Below, piece by piece: positions 1-7,550 of a stretch of 26,662 nt of DNA (position 1 is its first letter; every line of letters starts with the position of its first letter). The notes under the pieces were generated by a model. The model did no database searches, was not told the DNA's origin, and was given only the letters and a program-made list of their open reading frames with translations. The translations under genes and the position numbers were made by a program. The stretch covers positions 1 through 26,662 of the forward strand of contig KB912128.1 in assembly GCA_000383735.1 (NCBI GenBank), read 5' to 3'. This DNA is from Verrucomicrobia bacterium SCGC AAA164-M04. GTDB taxonomy: Bacteria > Verrucomicrobiota > Verrucomicrobiae > Verrucomicrobiales > Akkermansiaceae.

Positions 1-255
1 ATCCTTGAAGATTGGATTTACTTCATCGATGGATGGGTGTTTTCGAGTGATGATCTGTTCTGCAGGCACTTCCGAGGAAAGGCGGTCGAGGGATGTTCCA
101 AAAACGATCCTTGGCTGCATCTCGGTGCGGGTACGCCAGACGAGACGCATGGAGTTATCCGTTGCCAATTGAACGTAGGGTTGCCGGGAGAATTCTTCGA
201 TGATGGCGGCAGAAACGAAAAGAGAGCTTAAAAAAAGAAAAATAAGGGGCTTCAT
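1..255 (-). CDS. secreted metallophosphoesterase / purple acid phosphatase-like protein, N-terminal part (gene cut by window edge)
   Basis: The frame is open from an ATG whose complement is at 253-255 to the left edge, giving 85 codons with no stop, so the C-terminal part lies outside the window. Residues 1-17 (MKPLIFLFLSSLFVSAA) form a clear signal peptide, so the product is exported. Residues 25-41 (QPYVQLATDNSMRLVWR) resemble the start of the fibronectin-like N-terminal domain of purple acid phosphatases and related metallophosphoesterases, which typically read PYLQ...S..V.W.T. The metal-binding catalytic domain is not in view, so the enzymatic role is inference. The gene is divergent from the small lipoprotein gene, with about 95 bp between the two starts. 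It could instead be another protein with a fibronectin-type N-domain. Confidence 0.6.
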   Translation of the reverse strand, partial: MKPLIFLFLSSLFVSAAIIEEFSRQPYVQLATDNSMRLVWRTRTEMQPRIVFGTSLDRLSSEVPAEQIITRKHPSIDEVNPIFKD

Positions 256-311
256 GTGTGACGAATTGGAGGTTGAAAGGTTTTCAGAATTTCGCAATCA
301 AGATTGTAAGT

Positions 312-341
312 TTGACGGAATAGTAGGGGTGGGAGTATGCA
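312..341 (+). promoter_or_regulatory. candidate sigma70-type promoter for the small lipoprotein gene
   Basis: A -35-like TTGACG (312-317) is followed after 18 bp by a -10-like TATGCA (336-341). The start codon is at 351, so transcription would begin almost at the ATG. The -10 is a poor match and the call is tentative. Confidence 0.25.
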
Positions 342-350
342 GGTGTCCGT

Positions 351-554
351 ATGAAACTTTTATTGCTCCCGACCTTAGTGATTTGTTCCCTCGCCCTGAG
401 TTCCTGCGGTTTGCTTCGTTCTGCTACGCAAATGCCAATTCGAACCTTGCAAGGAGTGGGAAGAGCGGTCGGTGTCGGGTTGGAACAGAGCGAGGTTTTG
501 GGTAAAGAGAAATCTGCGACTCCGACAAAGTGGAAGTCTACCCGGGAAGATTAA
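351..554 (+). CDS. small lipoprotein (67 aa)
   Basis: A 67-residue product with a signal peptide ending in a lipobox: residues 11-20 read ICSLALSSCG, with the lipidated Cys probably C19. The mature part is only about 49 residues, basic and polar, and contains IRTLQGVGRAVGVGLEQSE. Similar tiny lipoproteins with a short GxGRxxG segment after the Cys occur in Verrucomicrobia, but no function is known to me. The lack of an Asp after the Cys makes outer-membrane targeting plausible (inference). The gene stands alone: the phosphoesterase-like gene diverges upstream and pckA converges downstream. A hairpin with a T run at 588-614 follows it, which supports its being a real transcription unit. Confidence 0.7.
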   Translation: MKLLLLPTLVICSLALSSCGLLRSATQMPIRTLQGVGRAVGVGLEQSEVLGKEKSATPTKWKSTRED

Positions 555-587
555 TTTGATAGGCTGACAAGTCTGAAAGGTTTTATC

Positions 588-614
588 GGCAACAAGAGGA
601 TTGCTGCCTTTTTT
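588..614 (+). terminator. intrinsic terminator after the small lipoprotein gene
   Basis: GGCAACAA (588-595) pairs with TTGCTGCC (601-608) with a single A/C mismatch and a 5-nt loop, followed by six T (609-614). The hairpin has no T run in the minus direction, so it does not obviously end pckA. Confidence 0.65.
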
Positions 615-668
615 CATTGTCTTGCTGCCAAGGGAGAAGGATTTTTCAGGTTCTAGCGGAACTCCTGG

Positions 669-2267
669 TCACGAGTGCTCTCCAGATTTTTTTGGACCGC
701 CGCTGATGATTTCGTGGCTGGTTCCTCCCTCGTAGGTTTTGAAGTTTTCGAGGAAAAGATCAGCGAGCTTGCGTGCGCTGGTATCGAAGGTGGCTTGGTC
801 TGCCCAGCTGCTGCGGGGAACGAGAATGTCTGATGGGACTTCCGGAACTTCGGTGACGGTTCGAAATCCAAAAATGGGGTCGGTTACGACCGGAGCTTGC
901 GCGAGTTTACCATTGTAGATTGATTCTACGATGGCGCGGGAATGCTTGAGCTTGATGCGTTCTCCAGAACCATATCCGCCTTTGATCCAGCCAGTGTTAA
1001 CGAGCCATACGTTGACCTCATGATCCTTCATTTTCTCGGCGAGGAGCTTGGCGTAGCGGGAAGGGTGAAGCACGAGGAATGGCGCACCGAAGCAAGCCGA
1101 GAAAGTGGCGGTTGGTTCGGTAACGCCCATCTCGGTTCCAGCAACCTTCGCGGTGTAGCCGGAAATGAAGTGATACATAGCCTGCTCTTCGCTAAGCTTG
1201 GAGACGGGTGGAAGAACGCCGAAGGCATCGCAAGTGAGGAAGATGATATCGGTCGGATGTCCCGCGATACAGGGAATGAGAGCGTTGTCGATGAACTCGA
1301 TAGGGTAAGCTCCACGGGTGTTTTGTGTGAGAGAAGTGTCGTGGAAATCAACATTGTAGTCTTCGTCGTGCACCACATTCTCTAGGACAGCACCATAGTG
1401 GAGCGCGTTGTAAATATCTGGCTCGGTTTCCTTGGAAAGATCGATTGCTTTGGCGTAGCAGCCGCCCTCGATATTGAAGACGCCGGTGTCGGTCCAGACG
1501 TGCTCGTCGTCTCCGATGAGCTTGCGGGTGGGGTCGGCGGAGAGGGTGGTTTTACCGGTGCCGGAAAGGCCGAAGAGGATGGCTGAGCGATTGGTGGTAG
1601 GGCAGGCGGTGGCCGAGCAGTGCATTGAGAGATGCCCCTTCATGGGCATAAGGTAGTGCATCAGGGTGAAGACTCCTTTCTTCATCTCGCCGGCGTATTC
1701 GGTGCCCAGAATGACCATTTCCTTTTCCTCGAAGCAGACGTCAATGGAGGTCTTGGAGGTCATGCCTTCGGTGAGGCGGTTGGCGGGGAATTGGCCCGCA
1801 TTGTAAATCGTGAAATCAGGCTCGCCGAAGTCGGATAATTCCTCCTTGGAGGGATTGATGAGCATGATCTGCATGAAGAGCGCGTGGTAAGGGCGGGTAC
1901 AGATGACCCGGACCTTAATGCGGTTCTCGGGATCCCAGCCGGCGAAAGCGTCGATGACGTAAATCTGCTCTCGGGTGTTGAGGTAGTCCTTGGCCCGCTC
2001 GCGGTTGATCTCGAAGGTGTGTTCCCCGATAGGCATGTTGATGTCGCCCCACCATACGTAATCTTTTGAGGCGGCATTTTCGGTGATTCGTTTGTCGCTG
2101 GGCGAACGACCAGTTTTTTCACCGGAGTAGGCAATGAGTGCACCGAAAGCCGAAAGGCTAGTGGAGGGCTCGTAGCGGATTGCGTCCATGTAGAGCCGCG
2201 AAGTGGCAGGATTGCGGGCGATATTTTTGGCTTCGATGCCGAGGTGGGAAAGATCGACGGTTTTCAC
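669..2267 (-). CDS. pckA: phosphoenolpyruvate carboxykinase (ATP)
   Basis: A 532-residue cytosolic enzyme, the normal length for ATP-type PEPCK. It converts oxaloacetate plus ATP to phosphoenolpyruvate, CO2 and ADP, the entry step of gluconeogenesis. Visible signatures are the substrate-binding segment [10 protein letters not shown] (51-60), the [19 protein letters not shown] block (190-208) with metal- and substrate-contacting residues, the P-loop GLSGTGKT (233-240) and the metal-binding IGDDEHVW (251-258). The start is GTG (complement at 2265-2267). A stop lies four codons upstream in frame, so no earlier start is possible. An AGGG about 7 nt before the GTG is one of the few Shine-Dalgarno-like signals in the window. 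The gene is monocistronic, with 162 bp separating it from lpxC-fabZ upstream. Confidence 0.97.
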   Translation of the reverse strand: MKTVDLSHLGIEAKNIARNPATSRLYMDAIRYEPSTSLSAFGALIAYSGEKTGRSPSDKRITENAASKDYVWWGDINMPIGEHTFEINRERAKDYLNTREQIYVIDAFAGWDPENRIKVRVICTRPYHALFMQIMLINPSKEELSDFGEPDFTIYNAGQFPANRLTEGMTSKTSIDVCFEEKEMVILGTEYAGEMKKGVFTLMHYLMPMKGHLSMHCSATACPTTNRSAILFGLSGTGKTTLSADPTRKLIGDDEHVWTDTGVFNIEGGCYAKAIDLSKETEPDIYNALHYGAVLENVVHDEDYNVDFHDTSLTQNTRGAYPIEFIDNALIPCIAGHPTDIIFLTCDAFGVLPPVSKLSEEQAMYHFISGYTAKVAGTEMGVTEPTATFSACFGAPFLVLHPSRYAKLLAEKMKDHEVNVWLVNTGWIKGGYGSGERIKLKHSRAIVESIYNGKLAQAPVVTDPIFGFRTVTEVPEVPSDILVPRSSWADQATFDTSARKLADLFLENFKTYEGGTSHEIISGGPKKSGEHS

Positions 2268-2429
2268 AGGGCAACCCTATCATAAACCATGCCAAAGTGA
2301 ATACTTGCGAAAAATGTGAGGGGAAAAGGCGAGGGAGGTGCCAATTTTAGGGAATCTGAGTGCCTTTTTTGGACAGGGAGGGACGCTGAAGGCCCTAGGT
2401 TTAACTCAGTGGGAGATAACGATTTTGAT

Positions 2430-3740
2430 CTAGGCATCCACGATGGCGAACTTGAGCTCGGCGCTGGAGACGACCTGACCGTTCACGGTGCAGGAGGCGA
2501 TGGCGGTGCCTATTGTGCGCCGGAAGCTGAGAATTTCGGCGTCGATGAAGAGGGTGTCACCAGGCACCACGGGCTTACGGAATTTGACTTTGTCGGCGCT
2601 CAGAAAGTAACCAATTTTATTAGCGTTGTCTGGCATGCGCATGATGAGGATGGAAGCGGTTTGGGCCATAGCCTCAAGTTGGAGGACGCCGGGCATGACG
2701 GGGTGTCCGGGAAAGTGCCCTTGGAAAAAGTCCTCGTTCATGGTGAGGTTCTTGATAGCGGTGCATTTCATCTCAGAGGAGAAACCGGTGACGCGATCGA
2801 TGAGCAAGAATGGATAGCGGTGGGGGAGGATTTTAAGGATCTCGGTGATGTCGAGGACAGCTTCTGCTTGTGGGAGTTCGACGGGAGGAACCATGGCACG
2901 CATGGCGGCATAGTTTTTGCGAAGTGCTTTTGCGGCTTCGGTGTTGGGTCCGTGGCCGGGTTTGACGGCGATAACGTGGCCCGTGAATTTGCGTCCAGAG
3001 AGCATGAGGTCACCGATGAGGTCTAGGGCTTTATGGCGTGCGAACTCATTGTCGAAGCGCATGGGCTCCTTGGACATGATTTCTTCGCCACGAACGACGA
3101 CTGCGTTTTCGAGCGAACCGCCTTTGATGAGGCCCTTGTCGAGGAGGGGCTTGATGTCTTCGTAAAAGGTGAAAGTGCGCGCAGGGGCGACTTCGCTCTC
3201 GTAAAGTTCGGGGGTGACGACGGTGGAGAAGTATTGCACGAAGCGGCCGTCCTTTCCGACGTTGGTGACGGAGACGCGGAATTGCTTGTCGGGGACGATG
3301 GTGATAAGGGATCCGTCGCCGGTTTCGAGATGAATGGGCTCACGAATTTCCCAAATTTTACGTGGGGTGGATTGTTCTTCGAGGCCAGCTTTTTTGATGA
3401 GCTCGACGTAAGGGCGTGAGGAGCCATCGCCGATGGGTGGTTCGTTGGAGTCCATTTCAACGAGAGCGTTGTCGATTCCCATACCGACCAAGGCGGAGAG
3501 AACGTGCTCGACAGTGTGAACGCGGACGGAACCTTCGGCAAGGGTGGTAGCGCGCTCGACAGTCTGGACTTTAGAGACACAGGCGTCTATGAAGGGTTTG
3601 TCGGGGAGATCGATACGCCGGAACTTAAAACCATGGCCTTCAGGAGCAGGTTTCAGGGTGAGGGTGACTTTTTCTCCGGTGTGAAGTGAGGTTCCTTCGA
3701 GAGTTGCTTCGGACGCCAGCGTGTGCTCCATGTGGGACAT
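2430..3740 (-). CDS. lpxC/fabZ: bifunctional UDP-3-O-acyl-GlcNAc deacetylase / 3-hydroxyacyl-ACP dehydratase (LpxC-FabZ fusion)
   Basis: A 436-residue fusion of two envelope-lipid enzymes. Residues 1 to about 285 are LpxC, the zinc deacetylase that commits UDP-acyl-GlcNAc to lipid A. HTVEHV at 75-80 holds catalytic E78 and zinc ligand H79, and RHKALDLIGD (235-244) holds ligands H236 and D240. KPGHGPN supplies the catalytic H263. Residues 295-436 are FabZ, the dehydratase of fatty-acid elongation: LPHRYPFLLIDR (305-316), catalytic H342 in GHFPG and E356 in PGVLQLEAMAQ, spaced 14 residues apart as in E. coli FabZ. Both active sites look intact. The fusion is known in Bacteroidetes and in PVC bacteria. 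The start could be M1 or M4. The gene diverges from the pseudouridine synthase with only about 50 bp between them. Confidence 0.96.
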   Translation of the reverse strand: MSHMEHTLASEATLEGTSLHTGEKVTLTLKPAPEGHGFKFRRIDLPDKPFIDACVSKVQTVERATTLAEGSVRVHTVEHVLSALVGMGIDNALVEMDSNEPPIGDGSSRPYVELIKKAGLEEQSTPRKIWEIREPIHLETGDGSLITIVPDKQFRVSVTNVGKDGRFVQYFSTVVTPELYESEVAPARTFTFYEDIKPLLDKGLIKGGSLENAVVVRGEEIMSKEPMRFDNEFARHKALDLIGDLMLSGRKFTGHVIAVKPGHGPNTEAAKALRKNYAAMRAMVPPVELPQAEAVLDITEILKILPHRYPFLLIDRVTGFSSEMKCTAIKNLTMNEDFFQGHFPGHPVMPGVLQLEAMAQTASILIMRMPDNANKIGYFLSADKVKFRKPVVPGDTLFIDAEILSFRRTIGTAIASCTVNGQVVSSAELKFAIVDA

Positions 3741-3790
3741 GCGCGCTTTTTAGACTGGAGGGGAATTTTGAAAAGGGATTTTATGCAGAG

Positions 3791-4531
3791 GTGAGTTTAA
3801 GAATCGCGGCACGAACGAATTTTTCGGTCCTCGAGGAGTGCGAGGACTGGCTTATCGTCGACAAACCAGCGCCCTTGATCATGCACCCGACGGGGAAGAG
3901 TGACGAGGTGACTTTGTTGGGAGTTTTGAAAGAGGCGATACCGGGAGTGGAGTTCTTTTTTGTGAATCGATTGGATCGGGAAACGAGTGGTTGTGTCTTA
4001 GTGGCGAAGAGTTCGTCGGTGGCGCGGAAATTGGGTAAGATGATGGGGCGGAGAGAAATTAAAAAGAGTTATCAGGCGATTGTCAGTGGTTGGCCAGATT
4101 GGAAAGAGGTTTGTGTGACGGAGCCGATTCGACGGAAGGGAGAGTTCGAGGAGAGCGAGATTTGGGTAAAGCAGGCGGTGCATCCGGAGGGGAAGGCAAG
4201 CGAGACGGGCTTTCGGCTCGAGGGGATATTTAAAAACGGGGGGGATCGATTTGCGATGATTGGTTGTGAACCTCGAACGGGGCGGACTCATCAAATAAGA
4301 GTTCATTTGGAATATCTAGGGTATCCGATTGTTGGGGATAAGATTTATAGTGACCAAGGTCGGGCGTATTTAGATTTTTTAGAGAAGGGCTGGACCGCCG
4401 AATTGTTTGAGCGGATGCGGCTGGATCGTCAGGCACTGCATGCAAAGGGGGTGATATTTGGATGGAAGGGGAAGGTGATCGAAGCTCAAAGCTTGCTTCC
4501 CAATGAGCTGGAGTCCTTTTGTATTGCCTGA
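3791..4531 (+). CDS. RluA-family RNA pseudouridine synthase
   Basis: About 246 residues of the RluA/RluD fold, which isomerises uridine to pseudouridine in rRNA or tRNA. The catalytic motif is NRLDRETSG with nucleophile D62 (from the GTG at 3791), and the family motif GRTHQIRVHLEYLGYPIVGD follows. Most RluA members have His at the first position of HRLDR; here it is Asn. There is no S4 domain, which suggests an RluA/TruC-like subtype, but the target RNA cannot be named. I place the start at GTG 3791, just before SLRIAARTNFSVLEE. The frame stays open back to 3686 but would then run into lpxC-fabZ on the other strand. The NIF3-type gene follows after 27 bp. Confidence 0.88.
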   Translation: MSLRIAARTNFSVLEECEDWLIVDKPAPLIMHPTGKSDEVTLLGVLKEAIPGVEFFFVNRLDRETSGCVLVAKSSSVARKLGKMMGRREIKKSYQAIVSGWPDWKEVCVTEPIRRKGEFEESEIWVKQAVHPEGKASETGFRLEGIFKNGGDRFAMIGCEPRTGRTHQIRVHLEYLGYPIVGDKIYSDQGRAYLDFLEKGWTAELFERMRLDRQALHAKGVIFGWKGKVIEAQSLLPNELESFCIA

Positions 4532-4558
4532 ATGGGGTAGTCCGAGTTGATTCCCAGC

Positions 4559-5314
4559 ATGGCCAAATTATCTAAAGTGGTTAGATTTCTCGAAAAAGAG
4601 CTTGGTGCGGAGAGGGTTCCTGATTACCCGGGCGCCTACAATGGTCTGCAGCTTCAAAATGGGGGTGAGGTCCGTCGGGTGGCTTGCGCGGTGGATGCCA
4701 GTCAGCCGGTTATTGAAAAGGCGGTTGCTGAAGGCGCCGACCTTTTAGTCGTTCATCATGGGATGTTTTGGCAGGGAGTGCGGATGTTAACTGGTTCGGC
4801 CTATTCTAAGCTTAAGATCGCGATGGACGCCGGGTTGGCGATCTACAGCAGCCATATTCCGCTCGATATTCATCCGGAGCTTGGGAATAATGTTGGATTG
4901 TCTCGGAGTTTGGGTCTTGGTGATGGAGAACCGTTTTTTGACTGGAAAGGAATCTTTTTAGGGCGGCGAGCAACCTATAAGGGGAGCCTAGCGGAGTTGA
5001 GGAAAGCTCTTGAGCTCGCTGTTGGTGGTCCGGTTCTTCTTCGCGGGGACGAAGCTACTTCTGCTGGGCTGGTCGGAATAATTACGGGAGGGGCAGGTGG
5101 TGAGATTGAGGCGATGGTTGCGGAAGGAATCGATACCTTTGTCACCGGCGAGGGCCCTCATTGGAGTCATCCTCTTGCAGAGGAGCTTGGGCTCAACGTT
5201 CTATATGCTGGGCATTACGCGACCGAGACCTTTGGGGTGAGGGCGCTCGGAAAGCTTTTGAATGACCAATTTTGCTTAGATTGGATTTTTGTTGACCATC
5301 CCACTGGTCTATAA
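4559..5314 (+). CDS. NIF3/YbgI-family dinuclear metal-centre protein
   Basis: A 251-residue member of the NIF3 (YbgI, DUF34) family. These proteins form toroidal hexamers with a two-metal site facing the channel, and their physiological reaction is unsettled. Some members are called GTP cyclohydrolase I type 2, but that name is not supported here. Metal-ligand motifs are visible: HHGMFW (H66, H67), the PLD segment with D103, and GHYATETFG near the C-terminus (H219, E223). The length fits the short form without the inserted PII-like domain. The start is ATG 4559. An in-frame TTG at 4547 would add four residues but has no supporting signal. It probably shares a transcript with the upstream pseudouridine synthase. 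Confidence 0.9.
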   Translation: MAKLSKVVRFLEKELGAERVPDYPGAYNGLQLQNGGEVRRVACAVDASQPVIEKAVAEGADLLVVHHGMFWQGVRMLTGSAYSKLKIAMDAGLAIYSSHIPLDIHPELGNNVGLSRSLGLGDGEPFFDWKGIFLGRRATYKGSLAELRKALELAVGGPVLLRGDEATSAGLVGIITGGAGGEIEAMVAEGIDTFVTGEGPHWSHPLAEELGLNVLYAGHYATETFGVRALGKLLNDQFCLDWIFVDHPTGL

Positions 5315-5438
5315 ATCAGAAATATTTTAATAAATCAGGATAGTTAAGAATACTTTTGAAAATTCGTTGTGCGCATTTATTTAAAGGGGGTTGTCCCTAA
5401 GATGGACGAAAGAGCCTCCGGCAAAGTGAAAAAAAACC

Positions 5439-5467
5439 TTGCAGTCCTTTAATTTCGGCGATAACTT
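5439..5467 (+). promoter_or_regulatory. candidate promoter of tRNA-Gly
   Basis: TTGCAG (5439-5444) and TAACTT (5462-5467) are 17 bp apart, and the tRNA begins 13 bp after the second box. The -35 is good but the -10 matches consensus only partly. The same TAACTT box appears in the candidate promoter at 22302-22331. The rest of the gap 5315-5480 shows no gene. Confidence 0.4.
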
Positions 5468-5480
5468 GCCTGCCAGTGAC

Positions 5481-5554
5481 GCGGGTATAGCTTAATGGTA
5501 AAGCTCCAGCCTTCCAAGCTGATTATGAGGGTTCGATTCCCTCTACCCGCTCCA
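5481..5554 (+). tRNA. tRNA-Gly, anticodon TCC
   Basis: The cloverleaf can be drawn by eye. The acceptor is GCGGGTA (5481-5487) with TACCCGC (5544-5550). The D arm is GCTT/AAGC with a GG-containing loop. The anticodon arm is 5506-5522 with loop CTTCCAA and anticodon TCC at 5513-5515. The T arm is GAGGG-TTCGATT-CCCTC (5527-5543). The discriminator is T5551 and CCA is encoded (5552-5554). The anticodon reads GGA and probably other GGN codons by wobble. The outermost anticodon-stem pair is a C5506-A5522 mismatch, which is unusual but not disabling. The next gene starts 48 bp downstream with no clear terminator between, so read-through into the polysaccharide block is possible. Confidence 0.96.
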
Positions 5555-5602
5555 AATGCCCTTGAAATCAAAGGGTTATTCAGAACTCAGATCTAAAAAT
5601 TC

Positions 5603-6184
5603 ATGAAAAATACGCTAAAATTCGCACTTACAGCAGTGCTTTTATCCTTCGTTTCAGTTGCGTCGGCTGACGTTGCTGATTCAGCTAAACTTAGCAAGGC
5701 TGTCAAAGTCGCAGTTGCTGCTGACTCGAGTAAAGTCCTTGAAGTTGTCGCCGCTAACATTGCTCTCAATGAGTCCTGCGCCTGCGAGATTGTCAAAGCC
5801 GCCATTATTGCTTCCGATGCTGATAAGAAACTGGTTGCCGAAATCGTGAACACAGCGATTCTCGCCGCTCCTTCCCAAATCCGCATGATTACGCAGTGCG
5901 CAATGGCCACTGCTCCTGACGCTGTTTCAAGTATCCAGGCAATTGTCGAAAGATATGATTCTGCTGGTGGCGAAGGTCACTCTGCAAAGGGCGGGCTCGC
6001 TGACGAAAAGGGCGTGATTGCTGCTCCGGAAGCCGATGGACCAAATCCACTCGATTATCCTTTCAAGAGCATCAACGATCCGATTGTTAAAGAGAGCCGG
6101 TGGATTCCTGAGTTCTTCTTCGCACCTATCGAGGACGATCCGCAAGTGACTCCAGTCGATGATGTTATTTCCGAAGAAGGCTAA
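5603..6184 (+). CDS. secreted, alanine-rich helical-repeat protein of unknown function next to the polysaccharide exporter
   Basis: A 193-residue protein with a signal peptide (residues 1-22, ending VASA before DVAD). Residues 26-117 are very rich in Ala, Val and Ile and fall into about five degenerate 15-17-residue units. Examples are KVLEVVAANIALNES, CACEIVKAAIIASDAD, KKLVAEIVNTAILAAPS and QIRMITQCAMATAPDA, each looking like one helix plus a turn. Three Cys (C59, C61, C99) could be oxidised in the periplasm. Residues 118-193 are Gly/Pro/Asp-rich and acidic, with NPLDYPF and RWIPEFFFAP, and are probably extended. I do not recognise the family. It sits 18 bp before the beta-barrel gene and upstream of the autokinase, so a role in envelope or polysaccharide export is inferred from position only. 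Confidence 0.8.
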   Translation: MKNTLKFALTAVLLSFVSVASADVADSAKLSKAVKVAVAADSSKVLEVVAANIALNESCACEIVKAAIIASDADKKLVAEIVNTAILAAPSQIRMITQCAMATAPDAVSSIQAIVERYDSAGGEGHSAKGGLADEKGVIAAPEADGPNPLDYPFKSINDPIVKESRWIPEFFFAPIEDDPQVTPVDDVISEEG

Positions 6185-6202
6185 TCAATAATTAAATATT
6201 TT

Positions 6203-7435
6203 ATGACAAAACAATCTTTTGCAATCGCAGCAATCGGGACGGCCCTAGCTAGTTCACTTTGTGCTCAATCACTTTTCGATCTGGCTCCTGACGATGGCGA
6301 GACTGACTCTCTTCCTTTGCGCTACACCGCTGGTGCAAACTTTGGACTTGATGACAACCCTACCCCACTTGCGGGAAATAGTGATGAGTCATTTTACGGT
6401 CAAGCGTATGTTGGGGCAACCTTCTTGAACAACACGCCACAGACGACTACAAGCTTCGGGGCTCAGGTAGGATTGATCCACTATTTTGACAATCTTGAGG
6501 TTCTTGGTGATGACGTCGACGACACAGCATATACAGCTACTGTTTATCTTAACTGGACTCATCGTTCTAGCGAGCGCCTTCGCTTTGTAAGCCGGAATTT
6601 TGCGACTTACGAGCTTGAGCCTGATTATTCGGTAGGTTTTCAAGCCCAGCGCCAGGTCGGGAATTACACCCGGTGGTCCACCGATAATGCTGTAGGTTAT
6701 CGTTGGTCAGACAGACTTGCGACCTACACTGGTCTCCGCCTCGATGGTATTTCTTTTGATGATCTAGCTAATGGTGATCGTTCAACTCTGACACTCTACA
6801 ACGATTTTCGTTATCAGTTGAGTGATCGGACCGTTGCGACTTTAACTTACCGTAATGCTGAAGTCTCAGCTGACGGCGCAGTTACTGATTCTACGAACCA
6901 CTACATTCTTGCAGGTTTAGAGCACCGCTTTAACCGCAAATCTACAGGTGTCATTCGTGCAGGTGCTCAAGTGCGTGACGTTGAAAATGGATCTTCTGGA
7001 AATAGCCCTTACCTTGAGGGTTCATTCCGGACTGCGGTCAACTCGCAACTTAGCCTTAGAAGCTACGCTCGTTACGGGGTAGAAGACTTTGCTCGCAATG
7101 TGTTCAACCCGGATACATTCGTTAATGCTTTCTACAGCAATACTGATACTCTTCGGATCGGTGTCACTGCGACATATTCGCTCTCTGAAGATCTCTCCCT
7201 CAGCGGAGGTATCAACTATGCCTCTCTCGCTTACAATGACCTACAGCTTAGCACATTTGGTTTGGGCGCGTCTTCGGTTGACGAGGAATTGTTAAATGCT
7301 TTCGTAGGTGTAAACCTTCGGGTTACCGACAATGTTTCCGTCAATGCACGATATAACTTCGAAGATCTCACTTCGGATGCTGGTCGGGCCTACGACCGGA
7401 ACCGCTTCAGCCTCGGTGCTTCGACCCAGTTCTAG
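6203..7435 (+). CDS. outer-membrane beta-barrel protein of the polysaccharide block
   Basis: A 410-residue protein with a signal peptide (cleavage likely after SLCA, residues 18-21). Alternating hydrophobic/aromatic strands run throughout, for example TATVYLNWTHRSSERLRFVS and DNVSVNARYNFEDLTSD. The sequence ends in Phe (GASTQF), the classical C-terminal signal for insertion by the BAM machinery. The layout resembles the putative beta-barrel porin 2 type families that often accompany Wzc/Wza genes, but I cannot assign it to one with certainty. It probably forms the outer-membrane part of the export route, since the Wza-like protein nearby is small and lacks a lipid anchor (inference). It follows the repeat protein in one operon. 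A hairpin with a T run lies between it and the autokinase gene. Confidence 0.82.
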   Translation: MTKQSFAIAAIGTALASSLCAQSLFDLAPDDGETDSLPLRYTAGANFGLDDNPTPLAGNSDESFYGQAYVGATFLNNTPQTTTSFGAQVGLIHYFDNLEVLGDDVDDTAYTATVYLNWTHRSSERLRFVSRNFATYELEPDYSVGFQAQRQVGNYTRWSTDNAVGYRWSDRLATYTGLRLDGISFDDLANGDRSTLTLYNDFRYQLSDRTVATLTYRNAEVSADGAVTDSTNHYILAGLEHRFNRKSTGVIRAGAQVRDVENGSSGNSPYLEGSFRTAVNSQLSLRSYARYGVEDFARNVFNPDTFVNAFYSNTDTLRIGVTATYSLSEDLSLSGGINYASLAYNDLQLSTFGLGASSVDEELLNAFVGVNLRVTDNVSVNARYNFEDLTSDAGRAYDRNRFSLGASTQF

Positions 7436-7462
7436 AGTTTCTAAGATCTATTTCTGAACATT

Positions 7463-7503
7463 TCGGCCTTCGCGGTGTCTTTTCATTGCGAAGGTCGATT
7501 TTT
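7463..7503 (+). terminator. intrinsic terminator or attenuator between the beta-barrel and autokinase genes
   Basis: TCGGCCTTCGC (7463-7473) pairs with GCGAAGGTCGA (7488-7498), 11 bp with one G-T wobble and a 14-nt loop, followed by five T (7499-7503). It would separate or weaken transcription of the downstream tyrosine kinase relative to the two envelope proteins. Confidence 0.7.
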
Positions 7504-7550
7504 GTCTCTAAACAACGGCCCTCGACGGAACCCCCTAATTCTGATTTCGC

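Noticed and set aside
2316..3026. 236-codon open frame on the plus strand opposite lpxC-fabZ
   Set aside because: It lies wholly antisense to a well-supported gene, has no recognisable protein pattern, and its Gly/Asp/Glu-rich composition mirrors the codon use of the opposite strand.
5555..5602. CCCTTGA / TCAAAGGG hairpin between tRNA-Gly and the secreted repeat protein
   Set aside because: The loop would be too tight, there is a bulge and no T run follows, so it is not a convincing terminator.
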